The translations under genes were made by a program, and so were the position numbers. Positions 9,015 through 19,635 of a DNA stretch of 64,000 bases are shown here, in pieces. Position 1 is the first letter of the stretch. Each line of letters opens with the position of its first letter. The notes beneath the pieces were generated by a model. That model saw nothing but the letters and a program-made list of their open reading frames with translations, was not told the origin of the DNA and searched no databases. The DNA is from Salipaludibacillus neizhouensis (GTDB taxonomy: Bacteria > Bacillota > Bacilli > Bacillales > Salisediminibacteriaceae): contig NZ_KZ614146.1 of NCBI RefSeq assembly GCF_002886185.1, positions 1,782,930-1,846,929 on the forward strand. The letters are read 5' to 3'.

Positions 9015-9818
9015 ATGAATGTAATGATTTTAAAAGTTGGTGGAAGTGTTTTGGCAAAACTTCCACAATCCTTTTATGAAACCGTTGTTCAGTTGAAATT
9101 GTCGGGTTTATGCGAACCTATTATCGTTCATGGCGGCGGTCCTGAAATTAACCATGCATTAGAACAGTTAAACGTTGAGAGTTCTTTCGTGAAAGGTCTT
9201 CGTAAGACCACGCAGGAAGTACTAGACGTTGCGGAAATGGTTATGAGTGGTTCCATTAACAAACAAATCGTCACAAAGCTTGGAAAAGTTGGCGGAACTG
9301 CACTAGGTCTAAGTGGGGTGGATTGCTCTCTTCTGAAAGTATCTCCAGTGGATCCATCGGGGGCATTAGGTTTTGTTGGTCAGGTAGAACAAGTAAATAC
9401 AGACTGGCTAAAGCTGATTATGAACAATGGCGGGATTCCAGTCATTTCTCCTATCGGAATTGACGAGTCTGGCCAGCGTTATAATGTGAATGGTGATATG
9501 GCAGCTGCAGCAGTTGCACAATCATTACAAGGAAAACTGATCCTAATCAGTGACATTCCTGGTGTTATGGAAGACATTGATGGAAAATCAATTATTCATT
9601 CAGAGCTCACAAAAACACAAATCGAGAAAATGATTCTCTCCGGAGTTATCTACGGGGGAATGATTCCTAAGGTTCGCTCCGCACTTAAAGGACTCTCTGG
9701 TGGTGTCAAAGAATCTATCATACTAAATGGACTCACCCCAATTGACCTAGCTAATTATATCGCTGGAAAACAAGTTGGAACAAAAGTGATTATTGAGAAG
9801 GAGGCTCACTATGCCTAA
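9015..9818 (+). CDS. argB: Acetylglutamate kinase
   Basis: Phosphorylates N-acetylglutamate; amino-acid-kinase fold of about 267 residues. Visible motifs are LKVGGSV at the N-terminus (phosphate binding), IVHGGGPEIN, and NVNGDMAAAAVA near the C-terminal half. An upstream in-frame ATG at 8967 would overlap argJ by 38 nt and has no ribosome site; ATG 9015 has GAGGTG 6 nt upstream and gives the normal start. argD starts within its last codons (8-nt overlap), so the two are probably translationally coupled. Confidence 0.95.
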   Translation: MNVMILKVGGSVLAKLPQSFYETVVQLKLSGLCEPIIVHGGGPEINHALEQLNVESSFVKGLRKTTQEVLDVAEMVMSGSINKQIVTKLGKVGGTALGLSGVDCSLLKVSPVDPSGALGFVGQVEQVNTDWLKLIMNNGGIPVISPIGIDESGQRYNVNGDMAAAAVAQSLQGKLILISDIPGVMEDIDGKSIIHSELTKTQIEKMILSGVIYGGMIPKVRSALKGLSGGVKESIILNGLTPIDLANYIAGKQVGTKVIIEKEAHYA

Positions 9819-11016
9819 ATCAGTTATGTCAACACCATCTGCACGAATAATGAACACATATCAGCGTTTTCCTATTACTTTAGTTAAAGGAAAAGGAAGT
9901 TATGTATGGGATAAAAACGATACAAAATATTTAGATTACACTTCCGGGATTGCTACATGTAACCTCGGCCATGTGCCGGACTTTGTGCAAGCAAAATTGC
10001 ATGAGCAACTGGATTCTTTATGGCATTGCTCGAACCTGTATGAGATTCCTTCTCAACAAGCACTCGCAAATATACTGACAGAGAATAGCGTTTCTGACCA
10101 AGTCTTTTTTTGTAATAGTGGTGCAGAAGCAAATGAAGCTGCCATCAAGTTAGCTAAAAAATATGCGAAAGACCAGGGACATGCTGAGAGAACAGAAATA
10201 GTTACCTTTTCTGATTCTTTTCACGGAAGAACTGGAACAACACTTGCAGCTACTGCACAGACAAAAATACATGAGGGATTCACTCCGATAACACCAGGTT
10301 TTCGTTACTTGCCATTTAATCATCTCGAGTCATTAACCGAAGTGAATAATGGTAAAACTACAGCGGTTCTTCTTGAATTAGTACAGGGGGAAGGCGGGGT
10401 ACGTCCTGCAGATCCATCTTGGATTCAAGAACTAGCAAAAATTTGTAAGGAGAATGATATTTTATTCATGGTCGACGAAATCCAAACAGGCATGGGCAGA
10501 ACTGGAACTTTGTTTGCTTATGAGCAATTTAATATTGAGCCTGACGTGATAACCTTAGCAAAAGGACTTGGGTCCGGTTTTCCAATCGGAGCAATGATGG
10601 CTAAGGAAGCCGTCGCTAACTCCTTTCAACCAGGAACTCACGGTAGTACTTTTGGAGGTAATCCTTTAGCAACAACAGCAGGATTAGCAACTATAGAAGC
10701 GTTAACTTCTCCTGATTTTTTAACAACAGTCACGAATAAAAGTGCCATGCTGACAAAACAACTGCATCAACTAAAAGAAGATTTTCCGAGTATCGTTGAA
10801 GTTCGTGGCATGGGGTTACTGATCGGAATCGAATTCACTCATCCTGTTAAACCGATCATGGAATCACTCAGAGCGAAGAAGATTCTCGTCCTTATCGCGG
10901 GTCCGAAGGTGTTACGTATCCTTCCTCCACTTGTCACGACGACAGAAGAACTCGAATTATTTATGGATGAATTAAAACATACTATTAAAGCCGAAGAACA
11001 GGGGGTAACATCATGA
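9811..11016 (+). CDS. argD: Acetylornithine aminotransferase
   Basis: PLP-dependent class III aminotransferase that converts N-acetylglutamate semialdehyde to N-acetylornithine. About 401 residues. NSGAEANEAAIKLA, the VDEIQTGMGRTG block with the cofactor-binding Asp, and TLAKGLGSGFPIGA with the Schiff-base lysine are all present. ATG 9811 is chosen because AAGGAGG lies 7 nt before it; the upstream ATG at 9793 lacks a site. It overlaps argB by 8 nt and carA by 4 nt (ATGA), typical of coupled translation. Confidence 0.95.
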   Translation: MPKSVMSTPSARIMNTYQRFPITLVKGKGSYVWDKNDTKYLDYTSGIATCNLGHVPDFVQAKLHEQLDSLWHCSNLYEIPSQQALANILTENSVSDQVFFCNSGAEANEAAIKLAKKYAKDQGHAERTEIVTFSDSFHGRTGTTLAATAQTKIHEGFTPITPGFRYLPFNHLESLTEVNNGKTTAVLLELVQGEGGVRPADPSWIQELAKICKENDILFMVDEIQTGMGRTGTLFAYEQFNIEPDVITLAKGLGSGFPIGAMMAKEAVANSFQPGTHGSTFGGNPLATTAGLATIEALTSPDFLTTVTNKSAMLTKQLHQLKEDFPSIVEVRGMGLLIGIEFTHPVKPIMESLRAKKILVLIAGPKVLRILPPLVTTTEELELFMDELKHTIKAEEQGVTS

Positions 11017-12110
11017 CAAAAGGATATCTTATGCTGGAAACCGGAGAAGTTTTTGATGGAGATTGGATCGGTTCCAATGACGAAATGACGGGCGAAGTTG
11101 TGTTTAATACGAGCATGACAGGCTATCAGGAAATGATGACAGATCCTTCTTATGCAGGGCAAATTCTAACGTTTTGCTATCCTATTATCGGAAGTTACGG
11201 AGTGAATGAAGATGACAACGAGAGTCATTCACTAGCTGTCTCAGCTGTCATTATAAGTGATGTTTGTGAAGAACCGAGCCATTATCAATCAACGAGTTCT
11301 TTTTCAGCACAATTGGATAAAGCAGGAGTGCCCGGCCTGAAAAATGTTGATACTAGAGCACTAGTTGCAGTGATTCGAAAACATCACACGGTTCGTGGAA
11401 AACTTGTACAATCGAAAGAAAGTGTCATTCCTCTAAATGGATGGGGAAATAAGCATGATGGAGAGTTAGTTTCCCAGGTTACTGTATCCAAAAAAGAGGT
11501 TCATGGACAAGGAGAATCGCATGTTGTACTCGTCGATTTTGGTTATAAAAAGTCCATATTGGATGCTTTACTAAAGGAACAGTGCAAGGTTAGTATCGTA
11601 CCTTATAACACCTCATTCGAAGAGATTGAAGCATTATCACCCGATGGTATTCTTTTAAGTAACGGACCAGGAGATCCAATGGAAATGGCACCTTTTTTCC
11701 CTCAAATCCGAGCCTTAACAGAAAAGTATCCGACACTTGGAATTTGTTTAGGTCATCAGCTCATTGCACTCGCTTATGGTGGAAAAACGAAAAAAATGCC
11801 TTTCGGTCATCGTGGCGGTAATCACCCTGTCAAAGAGCTTCTTACAGGCAAAGTTCGCATGACATCTCAGAATCATGGCTATGTTGTCGTTGAAGAAAGT
11901 ATTGACCAACAATCTTTTCAAGTTCTATTTAAAAACGTAAATGACCGGTCTCTTGAGGGGATGAAGCATGTCAGTCTTCCCATTCAAAGTGTGCAGTTTC
12001 ACCCTGAAGCTCACCCAGGTCCAAGCGACACAGCATATATATTTAATGATTTCATACATCAAGTGGTTACATCAGGAGGGAAACAAGTATGTGGAAGCGT
12101 GAATCTCTAA
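11013..12110 (+). CDS. carA: Carbamoyl-phosphate synthase small (glutaminase) subunit, arginine-type
   Basis: Hydrolyses glutamine and passes ammonia to CarB to make carbamoyl phosphate for ArgF. 365 residues: N-terminal CPSase small-chain domain (about 1-135) and class I glutamine amidotransferase domain, with nucleophile Cys245 in GICLGHQL and the His-Glu pair in VQFHPEAHPGP. Its position inside the arg operon, not a pyr operon, marks it as the arginine-responsive isozyme, as in Bacillus subtilis carAB. It begins inside the argD stop (ATGA) and overlaps the start of carB by 22 nt. Confidence 0.94.
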   Translation: MTKGYLMLETGEVFDGDWIGSNDEMTGEVVFNTSMTGYQEMMTDPSYAGQILTFCYPIIGSYGVNEDDNESHSLAVSAVIISDVCEEPSHYQSTSSFSAQLDKAGVPGLKNVDTRALVAVIRKHHTVRGKLVQSKESVIPLNGWGNKHDGELVSQVTVSKKEVHGQGESHVVLVDFGYKKSILDALLKEQCKVSIVPYNTSFEEIEALSPDGILLSNGPGDPMEMAPFFPQIRALTEKYPTLGICLGHQLIALAYGGKTKKMPFGHRGGNHPVKELLTGKVRMTSQNHGYVVVEESIDQQSFQVLFKNVNDRSLEGMKHVSLPIQSVQFHPEAHPGPSDTAYIFNDFIHQVVTSGGKQVCGSVNL

Positions 12111-15100
12111 AAAAAGTTCTCGTGATAGGTTCAGGACCGATTGTCATCGGGCAAGCAGCAGAGTTTGATTATGCAGGCACTCAAGCATGTCTTGCATTAA
12201 AAGAAGAAGGCATAGAAGTTGTTTTAGTTAATAATAATCCAGCAACCATTATGACAGACAAAACAATCGCAGATCATGTCTATATGGAGCCTCTTGACGT
12301 GGAGTCATTAGAACGGATTATTAAGAAAGAGCAACCAGATGGAATGATTGGAAGTTTAGGCGGACAAACAGGACTCAATTTAACTGTCGAACTGTTCGAG
12401 AAAGGTATTCTCGAAAAATACAATGTCGAACTGCTTGGTACCTCGGTTAAATCCATTCAAAACGGGGAAGACAGAGAATTATTCCGCCAGCTGATGATAG
12501 ATATTAAAGAGCCAATTTCAGAATCTAAAATTGTTCAAACACTAGATGATGGTCTTGCTTTCCTCGAAGAAATCGGATTTCCGGTTATTTTAAGACCAGC
12601 TTATACCCTTGGGGGAGCAGGCGGCGGTTTTGCTTACAGCGAAGAAGAATTTCTTACACTTTTAAAACATGGTCTTACATTGAGCCCGATCAACCAAGTA
12701 TTAGTAGAAAAAAGCATAAAGGGTTGGAAAGAAGTCGAATACGAGGTTATGCGTGATGCCAACGACACCTGCGTCATTGTCTGCAACATGGAGAACATGG
12801 ATCCGGTTGGGGTTCATACAGGTGACTCCATTGTAGTAGCACCTTCACAAACACTGTCAGACGTCCAGTACCAAATGCTGCGCACGTCGTCTCTAAAGGT
12901 GATTCGAGCTTTGGACGTCGTTGGGGGCTGTAATATCCAATTTGCACTAAACCCATTATCTAATGAATACTGCATCATTGAGGTAAATCCAAGAGTGAGT
13001 AGATCTTCCGCCTTAGCTTCTAAAGCAACGGGATATCCAATCGCTCGTATTGCAGCTAAATGTGCCATTGGATATCCTCTGGATGAAATCCTAAATCCTA
13101 TAACTGGTAACACCTATGCTTCATTTGAACCAGCTTTAGATTATGTCGTCGTAAAACTACCGAGATTTCCTTTCGATAAATTTACCGAGGCTGATCGCAC
13201 GTTAGGGACGCAAATGAAAGCCACAGGGGAAGTAATGGCGATTGACCGTACATTTGAAGGAGCCTTGAATAAAGCTTTACGTTCTTTGGAAATGAAGGTT
13301 TTTAGCCTTAAATGGCCAAACATGGATAAAAAGAGCTCCACCGAACTCGATGACTTATTATTGATACCTAATGATTTACGGATTTTTGCGATCGCGGAAG
13401 CTTTTTCAAGAGGTAAAACAGTATCTGAATTACAACTACTTACTGAAATAGATTATTGGTTTTTGAAGAAAGTAGAGCGTATGGTTCAATGTGAAGAAAA
13501 ATTGGCAACATATGATTGGCCAGAAATTCCGGAAAACGTACTCCGAGAAGCAAAACGGTTTAACGTCAGTGACGAACGAATCGCGGAATTACTAGGTACC
13601 ACATCAAAATCAGTCAGAAAAACGCTAAAACAACATGGCATTCAGCCAGTTTATAAATTAGTGGATACTTGCGCCGGCGAATTTGATGCTATTACACCAT
13701 ATTATTACTCCACATGGCACGGCCATGATGAAGTAACGACAAACCATGATCGTAAAAAGATTTTAGTTTTAGGATCAGGACCTATTCGAATTGGCCAGGG
13801 TGTTGAATTTGATTACTGCTCTGTTCATGCAGCTTTAGCAGTGAAGAAAATGGGATATGAGGCTGTCGTTATTAATAATAATCCGGAAACAGTCAGCACG
13901 GATTACTCTATTGCTGATAGACTGTATTTTGAACCATTAGCGTTAGAAGACGTTCTTTCTGTGATAGATAAAGAAAAAGTGGATGGGGTTCTTATTCAAT
14001 TTGGTGGCCAAACAGCGATTAACTTAGCTAACAGCCTGGAAGAAGAAGGTGTCAATATCCTTGGTACTTCTCCGTTTCACATTGATCAAATGGAAGACAG
14101 AGAACAATTTTATGAGGTATTAAATAGATTAGATATTCCTCATATAGCAGGACACATTGTTCATGAAATAGAGGAGTTATCCTCATCAGCATCTGAATTA
14201 GGATTTCCAGTCTTAATCCGCCCATCTTATGTTATTGGCGGGCAATCTATGTTTATCTGCTATAGCTATAAAGAACTTAAACAATATGTATCCCGTATAC
14301 AGAAGGATACAAATGATCAGTGCTGGCCTTTGCTCATTGATCAGTATGTTCCTGGTTTAGAATGTGAAGTGGATGTTATCAGTGATGGTAAGGACATTGT
14401 TATACCCGGTATTTTTGAACATTTAGAAAAAGCTGGTGTCCATTCTGGAGACAGTATGACTGTTTTCCCACCTGTTTCGCTATCCGAAGAAGAAAAGAAG
14501 ACGATTATCGAAATTGCAAGTCAAATCTGTAAAACGGTCCCGATTATTGGAATGATGAATATTCAATTTGTTATTCACAAAGGTATTATCTACGTGTTAG
14601 AGGTGAACCCTAGATCTTCAAGAACGGTGCCGATTATGAGTAAAGTAACCGGAATTCCGATGATAGAATGGGCTGTGATGTCGCAACTTGATATACCGTT
14701 AAATACATTGTCTGATGAACTCAATTTATTAACTGCACCGGATTATTACACAGTGAAAGCACCTATCTTTTCAGCCAGCAAATTAAAAGGTGTCGATCAT
14801 GTGCTCGGACCTGAAATGAAATCTACCGGCGAAATCATTGGGCTTGGCTGGACAAGAGATGAAGCACTTAAGAAGGTATCTTCTTTCCTTGGTAAAGTAC
14901 AGCACATCCAAGACGAACCTATTCAATTATTTGCGTCCATCTCAAATCGAATGAAAGAAGAGAGTCTTCCTGTTATTGCTTCCTTCGCAAAGCTTGGTGC
15001 TGTAATCACAGCAACTCGAGGTACTTCAGAATTTCTTGCGAAGCATGGTATTTCCACGGTTGCTGTTTTAAACACAAAAGAAGAACTTTTGCAGCATTGG

Positions 15101-15346
15101 AAAGATTCACCACCACATATGGTAGTGAATATACCTAATCAAGGTCGTGAAAAAGAAAAAGTTGGTTTCTATATTCGAGAACTTTCTGTGCGGTATCAAG
15201 TTCCTTACTTTACAAGTTTAGAAACTGTCGTAGCGATGACGAATTGGATTACAGGTGAACAAGTCGAGGATTCACCGAACTCTTTACAATATTATGAAAA
15301 TACATTAGCGCAAAAAAAAGAGGGGGCGACAGTATGGAAGGCATAG
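12089..15346 (+). CDS. carB: Carbamoyl-phosphate synthase large subunit, arginine-type
   Basis: 1085 residues with two homologous halves, each a pre-ATP-grasp plus ATP-grasp unit. Their starts are marked by [19 protein letters not shown] near residue 10 and [18 protein letters not shown] near residue 558. Catalytic-site blocks [18 protein letters not shown] and [18 protein letters not shown] are intact in both halves. The C-terminal MGS-like domain (about 940-1070) is where allosteric effectors bind in this family. ATG 12089 follows AGGAGGG and lies inside carA. It overlaps argF by 13 nt. Confidence 0.95.
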   Translation: MWKRESLKKVLVIGSGPIVIGQAAEFDYAGTQACLALKEEGIEVVLVNNNPATIMTDKTIADHVYMEPLDVESLERIIKKEQPDGMIGSLGGQTGLNLTVELFEKGILEKYNVELLGTSVKSIQNGEDRELFRQLMIDIKEPISESKIVQTLDDGLAFLEEIGFPVILRPAYTLGGAGGGFAYSEEEFLTLLKHGLTLSPINQVLVEKSIKGWKEVEYEVMRDANDTCVIVCNMENMDPVGVHTGDSIVVAPSQTLSDVQYQMLRTSSLKVIRALDVVGGCNIQFALNPLSNEYCIIEVNPRVSRSSALASKATGYPIARIAAKCAIGYPLDEILNPITGNTYASFEPALDYVVVKLPRFPFDKFTEADRTLGTQMKATGEVMAIDRTFEGALNKALRSLEMKVFSLKWPNMDKKSSTELDDLLLIPNDLRIFAIAEAFSRGKTVSELQLLTEIDYWFLKKVERMVQCEEKLATYDWPEIPENVLREAKRFNVSDERIAELLGTTSKSVRKTLKQHGIQPVYKLVDTCAGEFDAITPYYYSTWHGHDEVTTNHDRKKILVLGSGPIRIGQGVEFDYCSVHAALAVKKMGYEAVVINNNPETVSTDYSIADRLYFEPLALEDVLSVIDKEKVDGVLIQFGGQTAINLANSLEEEGVNILGTSPFHIDQMEDREQFYEVLNRLDIPHIAGHIVHEIEELSSSASELGFPVLIRPSYVIGGQSMFICYSYKELKQYVSRIQKDTNDQCWPLLIDQYVPGLECEVDVISDGKDIVIPGIFEHLEKAGVHSGDSMTVFPPVSLSEEEKKTIIEIASQICKTVPIIGMMNIQFVIHKGIIYVLEVNPRSSRTVPIMSKVTGIPMIEWAVMSQLDIPLNTLSDELNLLTAPDYYTVKAPIFSASKLKGVDHVLGPEMKSTGEIIGLGWTRDEALKKVSSFLGKVQHIQDEPIQLFASISNRMKEESLPVIASFAKLGAVITATRGTSEFLAKHGISTVAVLNTKEELLQHWKDSPPHMVVNIPNQGREKEKVGFYIRELSVRYQVPYFTSLETVVAMTNWITGEQVEDSPNSLQYYENTLAQKKEGATVWKA

Positions 15347-16293
15347 AGCAATTAGAAAAAACAAAGAACCTAAAACATTTTTTAACGATGACCGATTTAA
15401 CCGGGGATGACATCCACGAGTTAATTGATGATGCCATTTTAATGAAACAACAAGTTAAAGATGGGGTACCTCATCCTCATTTACAAGGAAAAACATTAGG
15501 AATGATATTTGAAAAGTCGTCAACTCGTACTCGAGTTTCGTTTGAAGTAGGAATGCTGCAGCTCGGCGGTCACGCTTTGTTTCTTAGTTCACAGGACATA
15601 CAACTAGGAAGAGGAGAAACAGTCTCTGATACGTCACAGGTACTTTCTAGATATGTAGATGGTCTTATGATTCGAACGTTTGCTCATGCAACAGTGGAGG
15701 AATTCGCTGCTTCTTCCTCTGTTCCAGTTATCAACGGGTTAACGGACCCACATCATCCAACCCAGGTATTAGCGGATCTCATGACTATTTATGAGACTAA
15801 AGGAAAGCTAGCTGGTCTTAAAATGAGTTATATTGGAGATGGAAATAACAATATGACTCATTCCTTATTAGAGGGTGCAGCACTTGTCGGAATGGATATG
15901 GCTGTCTCTAGTCCTAAAGGATTTGAACCTGACGAATCCATTTTCCAAGCCGCAAAGGCTATCGGTTTAGAAACAGGAGCTAACATCACTTTTCATAAAA
16001 AACCGGAAGATGCTGTTCATCAAGCAGACGTCATTGTCACAGATGTTTGGGCTAGCATGGGAGAAGAGGATGAGCTCGAAACTCGGAAACAATTCTTTAA
16101 ACCATTTCAAATTAATCAAAAAATAACGGAGTATGCAAAAAATGATTATTTATTTTTACACTGTTTACCTGCCCATCGAGGAGAAGAAGTAACAGCTGAA
16201 ATCATTGATGGAAAGCACTCTAGAGTGTTTGATGAAGCAGAGAACAGACTGCATGCTCAGAAAGCTTTATTAAAGAAATTACTAAAAAATTAA
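15334..16293 (+). CDS. argF: Ornithine carbamoyltransferase
   Basis: Makes citrulline from ornithine and carbamoyl phosphate. 319 residues. Carbamoyl-phosphate motif STRTR at 63-67, HPTQ in [12 protein letters not shown], and the ornithine-side [10 protein letters not shown] near residue 268 are all present. Anabolic assignment follows from its place at the end of argCJBD-carAB. ATG 15334 lies inside carB behind AGGGGGCG. No hairpin separates it from the argG promoter region. Confidence 0.95.
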   Translation: MEGIEQLEKTKNLKHFLTMTDLTGDDIHELIDDAILMKQQVKDGVPHPHLQGKTLGMIFEKSSTRTRVSFEVGMLQLGGHALFLSSQDIQLGRGETVSDTSQVLSRYVDGLMIRTFAHATVEEFAASSSVPVINGLTDPHHPTQVLADLMTIYETKGKLAGLKMSYIGDGNNNMTHSLLEGAALVGMDMAVSSPKGFEPDESIFQAAKAIGLETGANITFHKKPEDAVHQADVIVTDVWASMGEEDELETRKQFFKPFQINQKITEYAKNDYLFLHCLPAHRGEEVTAEIIDGKHSRVFDEAENRLHAQKALLKKLLKN

Positions 16294-16302
16294 TATTTTG
16301 TG

Positions 16303-16331
16303 TAGATTTCTGCATAAAAATACGTTATTAT
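16303..16331 (+). promoter_or_regulatory. Possible argG promoter with ARG-box-like operator
   Basis: -35 TAGATT (16303-16308), 17-bp spacer, -10 TATTAT (16326-16331). The spacer holds TGCATAAAAATAC, which resembles a half ARG box, so AhrC could block polymerase directly. The -35 is weak; the site may be internal to a longer operon. Confidence 0.5.
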
Positions 16332-16365
16332 ATATAAAAATACTACTTTCGAGGAGAGATTACCA

Positions 16366-17589
16366 ATGAGTAAAGGAAAAGTTGTTTTAGCATACTCTGG
16401 AGGATTAGATACCTCCGTTTCTATTAAATGGTTACAGGAACAATATGATTATGAAGTTATTGCATTAGGTTTAGAGATCGGTGAAGGAAAAGACCTTGAA
16501 TCTATTAAGGCAAAAGCATTGGAGGTTGGTGCAAACAAAGCAGTAATTATTGATGCAAAAGAATTATTAGCAAAAGAATATTTATTACCTGCGTTAAAAG
16601 CTAACCTTCTCTATGAAGGAAAATATCCTTTATCCTCTGCATTATCACGTCCTTTGATTGCGAAACTGCTAGTTGAAGTAGCAGAAAAAGAGGGGGCAAT
16701 TGCTGTTGCTCATGGCTGTACAGGAAAAGGGAATGATCAGGTACGTTTTGAAGTTTCTATTAAAGCATTAAATCCTGATATAGAAGTCATTGCTCCAGTT
16801 AGAGAATGGGGAATGAACCGAGAAGAAGAAATTGCTTACGCAAAGGAAAAAAACATTCCAATCCCGGTTAATTTAGAAAAGCCTTACTCTATTGATGCAA
16901 ATATTTGGGGGAGAGCTTGCGAAGCAGGAGTATTAGAAGATACTTGGGCAGAAGCACCGGAAGAAGCATTCGATTGGACTGCATCTATCGGAGATGCACC
17001 CGATGAGCCTGAATATGTTGAGATTGAATTTAAAAATGGTGAGCCCGTTAGTTTAAACGGTGAATCGTTACCTTTAGTTGATATCATTCAACAGTTAAAC
17101 AAAATTGGCGGCAAACATGGTATCGGAAGAATTGACCATATTGAGAACCGACTGGTTGGAATCAAAGCAAGAGAAGTTTATGAAAACCCTGGTGCATTAA
17201 TTTTAATTAATGCTCACAAAGAAATGGAATTCTTAACATTAACGAAAGAAGTAACACAATATAAAACACTAATTGACCAAAAAATGACTCAACTTGTCTA
17301 TGATGGGTTATGGTATTCTCCACTTAGAAATGCACTCGAAGCATTTGTTGATGATACACAAACAAGTGTTAACGGTAAGGTCCGAGTTAAGCTATGGAAA
17401 GGCACTCAGATGGTTGTAGCAAGAAAGTCTGATAACAGCCTTTACAATGAAGCATTAGCAACGTACTCTAAAGGAGATATGTTCGATCATCACGCGGCCG
17501 TAGGTTTTATCAAACTTTGGGGATTATCGACACAAATTCACTCTCAAGTCCACAACAAAAAGCCTGACTTAGTGAACACAGATAAGTAA
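16366..17589 (+). CDS. argG: Argininosuccinate synthase
   Basis: ATP-dependent ligation of citrulline and aspartate. 407 residues. The PP-loop [12 protein letters not shown] is at residues 7-18, and [14 protein letters not shown] near residue 117 is the family signature. ATG 16366 follows GAGGAGAG. It is separated from argF by 72 bp that hold a possible promoter, and from argH by a terminator and a repeat copy. In many Bacilli argG and argH are directly adjacent; here the 286-bp gap with the repeat is the only break in the pathway cluster. Confidence 0.96.
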   Translation: MSKGKVVLAYSGGLDTSVSIKWLQEQYDYEVIALGLEIGEGKDLESIKAKALEVGANKAVIIDAKELLAKEYLLPALKANLLYEGKYPLSSALSRPLIAKLLVEVAEKEGAIAVAHGCTGKGNDQVRFEVSIKALNPDIEVIAPVREWGMNREEEIAYAKEKNIPIPVNLEKPYSIDANIWGRACEAGVLEDTWAEAPEEAFDWTASIGDAPDEPEYVEIEFKNGEPVSLNGESLPLVDIIQQLNKIGGKHGIGRIDHIENRLVGIKAREVYENPGALILINAHKEMEFLTLTKEVTQYKTLIDQKMTQLVYDGLWYSPLRNALEAFVDDTQTSVNGKVRVKLWKGTQMVVARKSDNSLYNEALATYSKGDMFDHHAAVGFIKLWGLSTQIHSQVHNKKPDLVNTDK

Positions 17590-17605
17590 GCGGATATAAA
17601 CTTTA

Positions 17606-17645
17606 TAAGCTTGCCTCTTCTCTTAAGAGGGGCAGGCTTTCTTTA
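17606..17645 (+). terminator. Terminator-like hairpin after argG
   Basis: AAGCTTGCCTCTT pairs imperfectly with AAGAGGGGCAGGCTT, followed by TCTTT. Confidence 0.7.
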
Positions 17646-17648
17646 TGA

Positions 17649-17803
17649 GATAAGAATTTATAAAACTAGCAGCTACCTTCACACCGCACGTATCAAGGGA
17701 AACCCACCCTCCTTTCGAGTAGCACCTACACGGACTACGTAGGTGCTACTCGGAGCGGTGGAAGCTGACGCTGTATTTAATAAAAGACGGCTATGCCGTT
17801 TTT
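17649..17803 (-). repeat. Intergenic structured repeat, copy 2 (full length, inverted)
   Basis: Reverse-complement copy of the element at 1801-1951, nearly identical over its whole length, including the apical stem GAGTAGCACCTAC / GTAGGTGCTACTC. Read on the + strand it ends in ACGGC-TAT-GCCGT followed by TTTTC, a small intrinsic-terminator shape located between argG and argH. A TATAAT-like box at 17853-17858 downstream might serve argH, but it lies only 3 nt before the ribosome site and is doubtful. Confidence 0.9.
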
Positions 17804-17875
17804 CTTATGGAAAAGTCTCTGGTATATTTTATTTTCAGGGACTAGTATGAAATATAATAAAGGGAGGACCAATCC

Positions 17876-19246
17876 ATGTCTAAGCTTTGGGGCGGCAGAT
17901 TTACAAAAGAAACGAATAAATTAGTAGAAGAGCAAACGGCTTCCATTTCATTCGATCAAAAATTAGCAAATGAAGACATTCAAGGAAGTATCGCACATGT
18001 TAATATGCTTGCAACCACAGGTATTATTACTGAGGACGAAGGTGCGACAATTACGAAGGGATTAAAAGCTGTTCAAAACAAATTAGAAAATGGAGAATTA
18101 ACTTTCTCTGTCGAACATGAAGACATCCATATGAATATTGAAAAATTCTTGATTGATGAGATTGGACCCGTTGGCGGAAAACTACATACAGGTCGTAGTA
18201 GGAATGACCAAGTAGCTACAGATATGCACCTGTACTTAAAAAATCATACAGAAGACATTATTGAGCTAGTAAAAGGCACGCAAAAAGCGATTCTAAATCA
18301 GGCATCAGAGCACATCGACACCATTTTACCAGGTTATACACACCTGCAAAGAGCACAGCCTATTTCATTTTCGCACCATATATTAACCTATTTCTGGATG
18401 CTCCAACGAGATAAAGAGAGGCTTCAGGATAGCCTGAAAAGAGTGAGTGGATCTCCTCTTGGCGCGGGTGCCTTAGCTGGGACTACATTCCCTTTAGACA
18501 GAAAACAAGTAGCTGATGAATTAGGCTTCGACTATGTATATCCAAACAGTATCGATGCAGTAAGTGATCGTGATTTTATTCTTGAATTCATGTCTGCCGC
18601 ATCTATAATGATGATGCATATTTCTCGTTTAGCCGAAGAAATGGTCATTTGGAGCAGTCAGGAATTTCAGTTTATTGAATTAGATGATTCCTTTTGTACC
18701 GGTTCGAGTATCATGCCACAGAAAAAAAATCCTGATGTTCCTGAATTGCTGCGAGCCAAAACAGGGAGAGTTTACGGAAACTTGATGGGGTTACTAACTG
18801 TACTTAAAGGGTTGCCTCTTGCCTATAACAAAGACATGCAGGAAGATAAGGAAGGCATGTTTGATACTGTAGAGACGTTAGAAGGGTCCTTAATGATGCT
18901 TGCACCGATGATTGATACGATGATGGTGAAAGTAGACAATATGAAGCAAGCTGTCTCCGAGGATTATTCCAATGCAACAGACATTGCTGATTACTTAGTA
19001 ACAAAAGGTATGCCATTCCGTCAATCGCACGAAGTGATTGGAAAAATCGTTCTTTATGGCATCGATAATAACAAATACCTACTTGATTTAACGATGGAGG
19101 AATACAAGAGCTTCAGTGAACTGTTTGAAGACGATATTTATCGTGTCCTAGCTCCTGAAGAAGTAGTTGCAAATCGTCGCAGCTATGGGGGCACATCACA
19201 ATCACAGGTGAAAGAGCAATTGAAGTTAGCTAAGGGACTCATGTAA
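17876..19246 (+). CDS. argH: Argininosuccinate lyase
   Basis: Last step of arginine synthesis: splits argininosuccinate to arginine and fumarate. 456 residues of the fumarase/aspartase superfamily. Superfamily signature [12 protein letters not shown] is near residue 282; [12 protein letters not shown] near 111 and the catalytic HTHLQ-equivalent [10 protein letters not shown] near 157 are present. ATG 17876 follows GGGAGGACC. The preceding repeat and terminator mean it may need its own promoter or depend on read-through. Another repeat copy starts directly after its stop codon. Confidence 0.96.
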   Translation: MSKLWGGRFTKETNKLVEEQTASISFDQKLANEDIQGSIAHVNMLATTGIITEDEGATITKGLKAVQNKLENGELTFSVEHEDIHMNIEKFLIDEIGPVGGKLHTGRSRNDQVATDMHLYLKNHTEDIIELVKGTQKAILNQASEHIDTILPGYTHLQRAQPISFSHHILTYFWMLQRDKERLQDSLKRVSGSPLGAGALAGTTFPLDRKQVADELGFDYVYPNSIDAVSDRDFILEFMSAASIMMMHISRLAEEMVIWSSQEFQFIELDDSFCTGSSIMPQKKNPDVPELLRAKTGRVYGNLMGLLTVLKGLPLAYNKDMQEDKEGMFDTVETLEGSLMMLAPMIDTMMVKVDNMKQAVSEDYSNATDIADYLVTKGMPFRQSHEVIGKIVLYGIDNNKYLLDLTMEEYKSFSELFEDDIYRVLAPEEVVANRRSYGGTSQSQVKEQLKLAKGLM

Positions 19247-19399
19247 AAAAAACGCGTAGCGTCTTTTATTAAATACAGCGTGATCTTTCGCCACCCCGAG
19301 TAGCACCTACGTAGTGTGTGTAGGTGCTACTCGAAAGGAGGATGGGTTTTCCTTGATACTTGTGGCGTAAAGATAGCTGTCATTTTATACTTTCTTATC
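19247..19399 (+). repeat. Intergenic structured repeat, copy 3
   Basis: Begins at the argH stop. It has the same apical hairpin as copies 1 and 2. The end hairpin is changed to ACGC-GTA-GCGT and the outer stem to CTTT-CGCCAC / GTGGCG-T-AAAG. Relative to copy 1 these are paired, compensatory changes. Confidence 0.9.
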
Positions 19400-19578
19400 T
19401 TTTAACAAAAGTTTTATTTTCGATCCCCTAACCCCCGATCCGTAATTCAGGTGTGAGTTAGTGGCAAGTATTACAGGTTTAGCTGATATCCATTTTATAA
19501 TTTCTAATTTAAATAGATTGAATCATGATACAATATTAAAATGAAATAAATCTTTTTTTATTAATTAACTGTAAACGA

Positions 19579-19611
19579 AACGCTGGGATTTATTTTGATC
19601 CAAGCGTTTTT
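19579..19611 (+). terminator. Terminator-like hairpin in the ilvE leader
   Basis: AACGCT-G-GGAT pairs with ATCC-A-AGCGTT, followed by TTT, 25 nt before the ilvE start and downstream of a TACAAT -10 candidate (19529-19534). It could be an attenuator of ilvE or simply the late terminator of argH. The remaining 19400-19530 stretch shows no gene. Confidence 0.5.
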
Positions 19612-19635
19612 GTCTAGAAAATAAGGAGTGGAAAT

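Noticed and set aside
12774-13341. Several antisense frames inside carB
   Set aside because: Frame shadows of a strongly conserved gene.
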